From: Bacteroidota bacterium
GTDB taxonomy: Bacteria > Bacteroidota > Kryptoniia > Kryptoniales > JAKASW01
Assembly: GCA_021785235.1 (NCBI GenBank)
Contig: JAJYGB010000507.1
Span: 1-15,308 of the forward strand
Length of the DNA: 15,308 nucleotides
Reading direction: 5' to 3'
Of the stretch, positions 8,087 through 15,308 are shown piece after piece (position 1 is the stretch's first letter; every line of letters starts with the position of its first letter). Below the pieces are notes generated by a model. It saw only the letters and a program-made list of their open reading frames with translations. It searched no databases and had not been told where the DNA came from. The translations under genes and the position numbers were made by a program.

Positions 8087-8104
8087 AAACTGGAGGTCTA
8101 GGAC

Positions 8105-11100
8105 ATGGATGGATCGGACCGGAGGACCGCTATCTCCACAAGGCTATGGGTGCCTATCTCGTTGGTTGTCGGCATCTTCTTATTGGGGTTTGCTGTCTCA
8201 TTCCTCCGGCAGGAAATGAGGAAGGTGCGCGCTGAAAGGTACGACTCTATCCGAGCGATAGCAGAATTGAAAGAAAAGGAAATTGAAAGTTGGCGCATTG
8301 AGCGTCTCGCAGACGTGCTTGAGCTTTCACAAAGTCCTCTGGTCAAGTCCGCATTGACAAAATTTTTTTCATCGGCAGGTCGCTCGGAATTTCGAGAGCC
8401 GATTATCAGGCGTCTACGGCTAGAGGGGGAATTGGGGCTATACAGTGCCGCCTTCGTTATCAGTCCGGATGGGCGTACCCTGATCGATGACGGAAGCACT
8501 CCATCTACGATCGACTCTTCTGAGTTTCCTGACGTTGCTGCGACCATCACGTAGCGCATGCCGGTTCTAACCGATCTGTTTCGTACGGATGACGGCAGGA
8601 TGCATGTGGACGCCATGAATGCAATTTTCAGCGAAGCTGGTCGGCTGGAAGGCGTAATGATGATGCGGACCGACGCGGATCGGTTCCTCTTCCCCGTTAT
8701 GAGCTTATGGCCGATACCGAGCGAAACGGCAGAATCTTTTTTTTGGTGGAGAAAGACGGGGACAGTGCATTGTGTCTGACTCCGCTTCGGTTAAAGAAAT
8801 CGAATATCTTTGCCGTCCGAGTCGCGCTTTACTCTCGATCATCTCCGGAAGCTCAGGCAGTCAACGGGCACTCAGGGATATTTAAGGGGAGGGACTACGC
8901 AGGCAATAGCGTAATCGCGTATTTGCATGCGGTCCCCAATACTCCGTGGTTCATTGCTGCTAAGTTGAATGAACGTGAAATAACCGGAGCGGCATATTAC
9001 AGGGGCGGTGTTGTAGTCCTGCTCATTTTGCTGTTAATAATTGCATCGGTGTCTGCTACTGCCTATGCGTTCAGGCACCGACAAGCTGTCACATATCGTG
9101 AATTATACCGAGCTGAAGTAGAAAGGAGCGCAATACAGGGGGAGTTCAGGGCAACTCTATACAGTATGGGCGACGCCGTGATAACCACCGACGTGAAGGG
9201 TTCCATACGGCAAATGAATCCTGTTGCGGAACTTCTCACAGGATGGTCGGAGGCGGAAGCTGTCTCAAAGCGGCTTGTGGATGTGTGCCATATTCTCAAT
9301 GAAGATACCGGCGATGAAGTTGAGAGCCCAGCGGATCGCGTCCTTCATGACGGCGTAGTCATAGGGCTGGCAAATCATACTGTCCTGGTCTCGCGAAACG
9401 GTGCCCGATACCCTATAGCAGATAGCGGGGCTCCTATCCACGATGATAAAGGAAACGTAATCGGTGTAGTTCTGATTTTTAGAGACCAGACAAAAGAAAG
9501 GGAAGCGGAGAGGGCGCTGAGGGAGAGCGAACTTCGGCTGAAGCAGTCCGAAAGAGTCACCCGAGTTGGTCATTACATCTTCGATACCAGGACGGGGGAA
9601 TGGAGTAGCTCTGAAATGCTCGACGAACTCTTTGGGATCGACGACAAATTCAAGCGTACTGTTGATGGCTGGCTCGATCTTGTCCACCAGGACGATCGCG
9701 AGGCAATGAGGTCATACTTTGCTAACGACGTTTTGACAAACAAGAAGGAATTCGACAGGGAATACAGAATACGACGGAAGTACGACGGGAAGGAACTATG
9801 GGTTCACGGTCTCGGAACACTCGAATTCGACGATAGTGGAACTCCCCTGAAGATGTTCGGCACGATTCAGGACATAACGGAATGGAAACGTGCGGAAGAA
9901 GCTCTTCACAAATCCGAAGGGATGCTAAAAGACGTGATCGATACCGTACCGGTACGTGTTTTCTGGAAAGACAAGGAGAGCAACTACGTCGGATGCAACT
10001 TGCCGTTCGCTATTGACTCTGGTTTCAATTCACCGGATGAGATAAAAGGAAAGAACGATTTCCAGATGGGATGGCGGGATCAGGCGGAACGCTATCGTGC
10101 GGACGATAGAGAAATCATCAGAACCGGAAAGGGCAAGTTGAACTTTGAGGAACCCCGGGTTTTTCCGGACGGAGTGCATTGGCTGCGCGCGAGCAAGGTA
10201 CCTCTCAGGGATCCTGAGGGCGAAGTCATCGGCGTCCTTGGGTCGTACGAGGATATTACGGGACGAAGGAGAGAAAGAGAGGAACTTCGGCAGAGTGAGG
10301 AAAAATTCCGGGGACTTGTTGAAGGATCGTCCGCGGCCATCTGGATCCACGACGGCAGCCACATTCTCTATGCGAATCCTGCCGCACTTGAAATGACCGG
10401 ATATACTTTCGAGGAGATTTCACGTCTTAGTGTTGCAGAAATTGTTCACCCGGAGTTCCGGGACTTCGTTATGAAGCGATCGTCCGAACGTCTGAATGGC
10501 GACAATGTGAGCAAGCATTACGAATTCCAAATACTCACTAAGTCCGGTAACGCAATATGGATCGACTTCAGTGGAGGGGGTATAGAATACGAAGGCAAGC
10601 CTGCAATTATAGCATCTGCTTACGACATCACCGAAAGAAAGAAGCTTGAAGAACATTTGGCCCAGGTGCAGAAGATGGAAGGGATCGGAAGGCTCGCGGG
10701 CGGCGTCGCTCACGACTATAATAATATGCTCGGAGTAATAATGGGATATGCCGAGCTGATTAACAGGAAAATTTGAAAGCAAGATCCGCTGCATCGGTAC
10801 TCAGATATGATCTACGGTGCAGCCAAGCGCGGCGCCGATCTTACCAAGCAGCTCCTTGCATTCGCGCGACGCGACATCGTTTCACCTAAACCCCTGAACC
10901 TTAACCAGGCTATAAGATCCGTTTTTGAGATGACAAAGAAAATGCTGGGCGAGGATATCGAACTCTCGTTCTATCCGGACAATGGAATCTGGAATATCAA
11001 GATCGACCCAACTCAATTCGACCAGATTCTGATAAATCTCGCTTCAAATGCAAGAGACGCCATAGTGGATGTCGGATCGGTAACGATCGAGACTTCAAAC

Positions 11101-11790
11101 CTTACAGTTGGTGAAACGTACTCAAATGGTCAGGTCGGATTCGCTCCAGGCGAATATGTCCAGTTGAGTTTCTCCGACACCGGAAGAGGTATGGATAGGG
11201 AGACGTTGGAGAAGATTTTCGAGCCTTTTTTTACCACAAAACCGAAAGGCCAGGGTACCGGTCTCGGACTTTCTACCGTCTACGGTATAGTGAAGCAAAA
11301 CCAGGCAAACATAAATGTGTACAGCGAGGTCGGCGCCGGTACGACTTTCAAGATCTACTTTCCGCGCTATTATGGCGAACTCGACAAGGAGGAATCAGTA
11401 CCCGAGTCGGAGGATGTCAACGGTCACGAGACCATACTCGTTGTCGAAGACCAGGCGGATCTCCTCGAATTAGCAAAGAGGAGTCTCGAATCCTACGGGT
11501 ACAAAGTCATCACTGCTCTGAGTCCAGGCGAGGCCATGATCATCTGCCAGGAATACCAGAGTGAAATTCATTTGCTTCTTACCGATGTAGTAATGCCTGT
11601 CATGAATGGTAAGGAGCTTCGGGACAAGATTGGATCGATCATACCGGGTATCCGTACTCTCTTCATGTCAGGTTATACGGGAAACGTTATCGCCCATAGG
11701 GGAGTACTGGAAGAAGGTGTATCATTCCTTCCAAAGCCTTTCACTCCATATTCTCTGGCAAAGAAGGTGCGCGAGGTGCTGAACTCCTAA
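8105..11790 (+). pseudogene. Disrupted hybrid sensor histidine kinase (four PAS domains, HisKA, HATPase, receiver)
   Basis: Restoring one T and ignoring two stops gives a 1228-residue protein: helix 14-34, periplasmic sensor to about 300 (with SLWPIPSETAES, a motif of a sensor type seen in other bacterial kinases), helix about 301-323, PAS domains at about 346-470, 475-600, 603-728 and 735-855, HisKA with His870 in VAHDYNN, HATPase with NLASNARDA, DTGRGM and GTGLGLSTV, and a receiver with Asp1161 in LTDVVMP. Lesions are TAG at 8552-8554, a one-base frameshift in T8 at 8737-8744, and TGA at 10774-10776, which cuts HisKA 21 codons after the histidine. Every segment between lesions is well conserved, so inactivation is recent or the lesions are errors. 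The start ATG has GGAGG 8 bases upstream. The downstream piece at 10807 lacks a ribosome-binding site. Ligand and output are unknown. Confidence 0.85.
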
Positions 11791-12150
11791 GAGGCGAAGC
11801 GGTTAAAAACCAGTACGCGCGGCGGCGCATGCATCCTGGTGCCGATTGACAAAACGTAATTTTTTGCAGCCCCGGGGCCCCGACGGTGCATGATCATTCT
11901 TCAGTTGACCTGCATGAAACTTTTCCTTCATCCCTCAGGTTTTTTTAAATAGCTATCGGATAATATTTGGATCCGGTCTTAACGTCACACTTGAGAGAAA
12001 CCAATGGACTAACTAACTTGTTCCATGGTCGGGGAGGGACGAGGACAAAGAAACTGATCGTAGTTCGCTTCTCAACCATGACATCCGCTGGCGCTGAAAT
12101 TCTGGCATGAAGAATTTAAATTGCACTTGAAAATCGAAGAGGATTAGTTT
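11791..12150. other. Intergenic region between kinase and ugd
   Basis: No ORF of interest is seen. The first part is GC-rich with short overlapping palindromes (GCCCCGGGGC at 11869-11878 and CGGGGCCCCG at 11873-11882) next to a T6 run. A candidate terminator lies at 11908-11946. GATAAT at 11959-11964 could be a -10 box for ugd, but no acceptable -35 lies 17 bases upstream, so the promoter is not assigned. ugd itself has AAGAGGA at 12137-12143 as ribosome-binding site. Confidence 0.5.
11908..11946 (+). terminator. Candidate Rho-independent terminator after the kinase
   Basis: ACCTG (11908-11912) pairs with CAGGT (11936-11940), and ATGAA (11914-11918) pairs with TTCAT (11927-11931) around an 8-base loop, with a small asymmetric bulge between the two stems. 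A run of seven T follows at 11940-11946. The layout fits an intrinsic terminator, though the stem is interrupted and modest, and it lies about 120 bases past the kinase stop. Confidence 0.45.
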
Positions 12151-13497
12151 ATGAGGATTTCTGTGATTGGCACCGGTTATGTAGGTTTAGTCACAGGGAC
12201 TTGTTTCGCCGAAACGGGCAATCAAGTCACATGTATGGACGTAGATCTCAAGAAGATTACTCAGCTCAAAAAGGGGCGTTCACCGATATACGAACCTGGT
12301 CTTGATGCGATGCTTGAGAAGAACCTCAAAGCAAAGAGGCTCGTATTCACTTTATCTCTAAAAGAGGCTTCTGAGAATTCGGATGTAATATTCCTATGCT
12401 TGCCAACTCCCCCGGGCGCTGACGGCAGCGCGGACTTGCGTTATGTCCTTTCGGTCGCGGAAGACATTGCAAAGCTGACGGCGGGAGAGAAGATCGTGGT
12501 TACCAAGAGCACCGTCCCCGTCGGTACCGCCGACAAGATCAGGGGCATCTTCAAGAAGTACAAGAGGACAGATTTCATCGTCGCGTCCAACCCCGAATTT
12601 TTAAAGGAGGGAAACGCCATCCAGGATTTCATGTTTCCCGACAGGGTCGTTGTCGGTGTCGAGGACTCTAGGGGAGTCGAGATTCTGCAACAGCTATACG
12701 AGCCCTTCATACGCACAGGAGCACCGATTCTCATTATGGAGAACCGGAGTGCGGAGATGGTCAAATATGCGGCGAACGCTTTCCTCGCGACGAGAATATC
12801 TTTCATGAACGAGATCGCGCGGCTTTGCGAAAAAGTAAATGCAGACGTCGATAAAGTCAGAGTTGCGATCGGGTACGACGCCCGTATAGGACCGAAGTTC
12901 CTTTTCCCCGGAATCGGATGGGGCGGCAGTTGCTTCCCGAAGGATGTGAAAGCTTTGATCAAGATCGGTGAGGAAGAAGGCGTCGTGACGAAGGTCGTGA
13001 CCGCGGTCAACGAAGTCAACGACGAACAAAAGAAACTGATATTCGAGAAGGTGAGGAGCCATTTCGGCGACAAACTCAGCAACAAGCATTTTGCCCTTTG
13101 GGGACTTTCCTTCAAGCCGAAGACGGATGACATGCGCGAGGCACCGTCCCTTGTAATCATCGATCAACTTCTCGAAGCAGGCTCTTCGGTTGCAGCTTTT
13201 GATCCCGTCTCAACCGAAAATGCAGTTAAGCTGCTTAATCAGGGAAAAGCGAAACCGTCTGGAAAGAAAGCTGGGAGTGGAGGCAGTAGAGTAAAATTCA
13301 CAAATGATCAGTACGAAGCCTTGAAAGACGCAGATGGACTAATACTCGTCACCGAATGGCAGGAATTCCGCGAACCAGATTATCAAAAAATGAAGAAGCT
13401 TATGAGGCAGCATGTCATCTTCGATGGACGGAACCTGTACAAACCCGAGAAGGTCCGCGAGATGGGATTCGAATACTACGGGATAGGAAGGAAATAG
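12151..13497 (+). CDS. ugd: UDP-glucose 6-dehydrogenase
   Basis: A 448-aa cytoplasmic enzyme oxidising UDP-glucose to UDP-glucuronate with two NAD+. The N-terminal Rossmann motif GTGYVGLVTGTCFAE begins at residue 7. The central helix region EMVKYAANAFLATRISFMNE carries Lys205 and Asn209, equivalents of known catalytic residues, and GWGGSCFPKD carries the nucleophile Cys261. The C-terminal UDP-binding domain includes ALWGLSFKPKTDDMREAPS. Length and motifs match the family throughout. A short glycine/lysine-rich insertion near residues 365-380 looks like a flexible loop. It is followed by a four-helix-bundle gene and UDP-glucuronate decarboxylase, so the product probably feeds UDP-xylose synthesis for envelope polysaccharide. 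Confidence 0.95.
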   Translation: MRISVIGTGYVGLVTGTCFAETGNQVTCMDVDLKKITQLKKGRSPIYEPGLDAMLEKNLKAKRLVFTLSLKEASENSDVIFLCLPTPPGADGSADLRYVLSVAEDIAKLTAGEKIVVTKSTVPVGTADKIRGIFKKYKRTDFIVASNPEFLKEGNAIQDFMFPDRVVVGVEDSRGVEILQQLYEPFIRTGAPILIMENRSAEMVKYAANAFLATRISFMNEIARLCEKVNADVDKVRVAIGYDARIGPKFLFPGIGWGGSCFPKDVKALIKIGEEEGVVTKVVTAVNEVNDEQKKLIFEKVRSHFGDKLSNKHFALWGLSFKPKTDDMREAPSLVIIDQLLEAGSSVAAFDPVSTENAVKLLNQGKAKPSGKKAGSGGSRVKFTNDQYEALKDADGLILVTEWQEFREPDYQKMKKLMRQHVIFDGRNLYKPEKVREMGFEYYGIGRK

Positions 13498-13516
13498 AGA
13501 CATTAGGGAGTAGAGG

Positions 13517-13996
13517 GTATGCAGTAAACAGCGAGTAAAATGAAAGCAGGAGGCAAAAAGAGAATAAACGGTGAAGGTGAAAATAAAAGTTTTAGGGACC
13601 TTAAAGTCTTTCAACTCTCTTACAATCTCTCCCTGGAAATATTCGAAGTGACAAAATGTTTTCCGAGGGAAGAGAAGTACTATCTCACCGACCGGGTGCG
13701 CAGGTCAGCGCGCTCGGTTTCAGCAAATATAGTTGTGTCATGGTACAGAAGAAGATACCCCAACTCTTTCCTGAGCAAACTCGTGGATTCTGCCGCAGAA
13801 GCCGGCGAAACCGGTATCTGGACTTATCCTGCGGCAGACCAAGGGTACTTGCACAAAGAGAGAAAGCTCCACCTGAGTGAGAGATACGATCAGGTGAACA
13901 ATAGGTTGGACAGCATGATTAGCCAACCCGGCGAGTTTTGTCACTGACCAAAGCACGATATGCTTTACTACCTACTACATACCACGAACTGCATAC
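13517..13996. repeat. 9-bp inverted repeats flanking the four-helix-bundle gene
   Basis: GTATGCAGT at 13517-13525 and its exact reverse complement ACTGCATAC at 13988-13996 bracket the four-helix-bundle gene. Both flanks are also rich in GTA/TAC-type triplets (GGGAGTAGAGGGTATGCAGT upstream; TACTACCTACTACATACCAC downstream), which makes them look like imperfect terminal inverted repeats of one inserted unit of about 0.5 kb. The coordinates span both arms and the gene between them. Confidence 0.4.
13540..13947 (+). CDS. Four-helix-bundle protein (S23/23S rRNA intervening-sequence-like family)
   Basis: A 135-aa protein of the family first known from ORFs in 23S rRNA intervening sequences. SFRDLKVFQLSYNLSLEIFE (from about residue 17), TKCFPREEKYYLTDRVRRSA and RSVSANIV are the characteristic motifs of the first two helices; SWYRRRYPNSFLSKLVDSAA and the later DQGYL and ERYDQVNNRLDSMI match a subgroup with an RRRYP segment. 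The molecular role is not known; relatives form pentameric helical bundles and some bind nucleic acid. Here it separates two nucleotide-sugar genes with which it has no evident pathway link, and short inverted repeats flank it, suggesting an inserted unit. The start ATG has no strong ribosome-binding site. The family is usually about 115-125 aa, so this copy is slightly long at the N-terminus. Confidence 0.85.
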   Translation: MKAGGKKRINGEGENKSFRDLKVFQLSYNLSLEIFEVTKCFPREEKYYLTDRVRRSARSVSANIVVSWYRRRYPNSFLSKLVDSAAEAGETGIWTYPAADQGYLHKERKLHLSERYDQVNNRLDSMISQPGEFCH

Positions 13997-14019
13997 TATC
14001 CACAATATAGGACTAAATA

Positions 14020-14964
14020 ATGGCTAGGATATTAATCACCGGCGGTGCCGGATTTATCGGCTCTCATCTATGTGAGCGCTTTGTTACCGAAGGCGACGAG
14101 GTCGTCTGCATGGACAACTTCCTGACGGGGAGTCCGGACAACATCGCGCATCTTTTCGGAAACCCAAGATTTAGGTTCATACAATATAACGTTACAGATT
14201 TCATCTATGTCGAAGGTAAGGTTGACGCCGTACTTCACTTCGCTAGTCCGGCGTCGCCAATCGATTACCTGAAACTACCGATACAGACGCTGAAAGTCGG
14301 ATCGCTCGGCACACACAAAGCGCTGGGTTTTGCCAAAGCCAAGGGCGCACGTTTCTTGCTTGCATCGACGAGCGAAGTATATGGAGATCCACTAATGCAC
14401 CCGCAGCGTGAAGAGTACTGGGGGAATGTCAATCCTATAGGCGTCAGGGGAGTTTATGATGAAGCGAAACGGTTCGGCGAAGCAATCACCATGGCATACC
14501 ACCGTTATCATGGTCTCGATACTCGGATTGTCAGGATATTTAACACCTTCGGACCGAGAATGAGACTGGATGACGGCAGGGTGCTGCCTGCGTTCATGAA
14601 GCAGGCGTTGATGGGGGAAGACTTGACTGCATTTGGGGACGGTACGCAGACCCGAAGCTTCTGCTACGTTGATGATCTGGTCGAGGGGGTAGTTCGACTC
14701 CTCAGGTCGAGTTACACTGAACCGGTGAACATAGGGAATCCAGACGAGATTACTATTCTCCAGTTCGCCGAGGAGATTATCAAACTTACCGGTAGCAAGA
14801 GCAAGATCAGTTTTAAACCCCTCCCGCAGGATGATCCGAAGGTCAGGCAGCCCGATATATCGAGGGCCAGGCAAGTTTTGGGATGGGAACCTAATGTGCC
14901 AAGAATAGAAGGTTTGAAAAAAACCCTCGGGTATTTCAAGTCGAAGGTGTTCACGATCGGATAG
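14020..14964 (+). CDS. uxs: UDP-glucuronate decarboxylase (UDP-xylose synthase)
   Basis: A 314-aa extended short-chain dehydrogenase/reductase that converts UDP-glucuronate to UDP-xylose through a 4-keto intermediate using bound NAD+. The dinucleotide motif GGAGFIG lies at 8-14. [20 protein letters not shown] is diagnostic of the decarboxylase clade, and STSEVYGDP (116-124) supplies Thr117, Ser118 and Glu119. YDEAK (146-150) holds the Tyr/Lys pair, and [16 protein letters not shown] is the usual C-terminal substrate-binding segment. AGGA at 14009-14012 sits at good distance from the ATG. The substrate is probably made by the UDP-glucose dehydrogenase about 0.5 kb upstream, with the four-helix-bundle gene between them. 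Confidence 0.93.
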   Translation: MARILITGGAGFIGSHLCERFVTEGDEVVCMDNFLTGSPDNIAHLFGNPRFRFIQYNVTDFIYVEGKVDAVLHFASPASPIDYLKLPIQTLKVGSLGTHKALGFAKAKGARFLLASTSEVYGDPLMHPQREEYWGNVNPIGVRGVYDEAKRFGEAITMAYHRYHGLDTRIVRIFNTFGPRMRLDDGRVLPAFMKQALMGEDLTAFGDGTQTRSFCYVDDLVEGVVRLLRSSYTEPVNIGNPDEITILQFAEEIIKLTGSKSKISFKPLPQDDPKVRQPDISRARQVLGWEPNVPRIEGLKKTLGYFKSKVFTIG

Positions 14965-15308
14965 ATCCCCCTTTCATTTGCCGTGCGGTTTGCTACGAAC
15001 GCTTCCGACTAACATGATTTCAAGTCCGTAGGTTTTGTGGACCGCAGATTGAAAATCCACCTGCCGGCCAGAGCAGAGTGTAAAAAGACCGGGCCAGGCC
15101 CCAATTACGAGAATTCCCAAACGGACTCGACTGTCGCCGGCTTCATATTCTCGTTTATCTCCTTTCTTCCGTTCGCCGGGATCTACTCAACTGGTTGGAC
15201 GGTTTGCTTTGCGGCGATTCGTCAAGCGGCTACCCCTGAAATCCGACATAGGAGGGAGGAGTTGGCTGAAAACGGGAGTGTTTCGTCGAAGCAGGTGGTC
15301 AATGGGAA
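14965..15308. other. Region after uxs with no firm gene
   Basis: No complete gene, RNA gene or terminator is recognised. GTGGA (15037-15041) and TCCAC (15056-15060) could form a small hairpin whose loop resembles a tRNA anticodon loop, but the rest of a tRNA is missing. One forward frame is open from 15013 to the right edge without a good start codon in its first part; see the partial CDS at 15262. Confidence 0.4.
15262..15308 (+). CDS. Possible start of a further gene, cut by the window edge
   Basis: A TTG codon at 15262 directly follows a strong purine-rich ribosome-binding stretch (AGGAGGGAGGAG, 15250-15261) and begins 15 codons reading MAENGSVSSKQVVNG before the window ends. This is too short to identify. 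The same frame is open back to 15013 and includes a hydrophobic stretch at about 15136-15220 (AGFIFSFISFLPFAGIYSTG), so a longer protein with a non-ATG start is an alternative. Context would suit another envelope or polysaccharide gene, but that is a guess. Confidence 0.3.
   Translation, partial: MAENGSVSSKQVVNG

Noticed and set aside
8735..8750. Programmed -1 frameshifting to make a full-length kinase
   Set aside because: Slippage at T8 would not suffice, because two independent in-frame stops also block the gene; no downstream structure was identified.
11869..11882. GC-rich palindromes as a terminator stem
   Set aside because: The palindromes lack a loop and the nearby T6 run lies on the wrong side for the plus strand.
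12441..13160. 239-aa minus-strand ORF
   Set aside because: Antisense shadow of ugd, whose motifs are complete; the serine/threonine-rich translation has no recognisable domain.
15021..15080. tRNA-like stretch with an anticodon-loop-like GATTGAAAATC
   Set aside because: No acceptor stem, T-loop GTTCGA or CCA-proximal pairing could be found around it.

Overview
The window looks like a chromosomal segment of a Gram-negative bacterium. It encodes a MacAB/LolCDE-type ABC exporter with a periplasmic adaptor, an AsmA-like membrane-anchored protein, and nucleotide-sugar enzymes for envelope polysaccharide. Base composition appears close to balanced, and several genes have clear Shine-Dalgarno sequences. 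The four-helix-bundle protein, of a type often inserted between polysaccharide genes, and the overall gene style recall the Bacteroidota/Ignavibacteriota (FCB) group. That placement is an impression; no rRNA or marker gene is present to test it. There is no rRNA, convincing tRNA, CRISPR array, transposase or phage gene.

Layout: (1) 1-291 is a leader region with a plausible promoter. (2) 292-2684 (+) is a translationally coupled pair matching the TIGR03546 and TIGR03545 families, the first a small membrane protein and the second a large anchored AsmA-like protein with coiled coils. (3) 7816-2904 (-) is a tightly overlapping operon: TetR regulator, HlyD/MacA-type adaptor, two FtsX-fold permeases of 423 aa each, and a LolD/MacB-type ATPase. 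Every junction is a 4-bp overlap. A possible small secreted protein follows the ATPase. Gene set (2) and this operon converge on a perfect 9-bp hairpin near 2700. (4) 7817-8104 is a divergent regulatory region with a good minus-strand promoter, two 10-bp direct repeats in the tetR leader, an imperfect 31-bp dyad and an 8-bp inverted repeat ahead of the next gene. (5) 8105-11790 (+) is a large hybrid sensor histidine kinase (two membrane segments, four PAS domains, HisKA, HATPase, receiver). It is broken by an in-frame TAG, a one-base frameshift in a T8 tract and an in-frame TGA. (6) 11791-12150 is an intergenic region with a candidate terminator. (7) 12151-14964 (+) holds UDP-glucose 6-dehydrogenase, a four-helix-bundle (S23/IVS-like) protein gene flanked by short inverted repeats, and UDP-glucuronate decarboxylase. 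(8) 14965-15308 has no firm gene, but a frame is open into the right edge.

How the genes work together: the TetR operon reads as a self-regulated export or envelope-remodelling system lacking its own outer-membrane channel. The two enzymes at the right convert UDP-glucose to UDP-glucuronate and then UDP-xylose, precursors for surface polysaccharide; more polysaccharide genes may follow beyond the edge. The kinase probably no longer makes a single functional protein, unless the lesions are sequencing or assembly errors.
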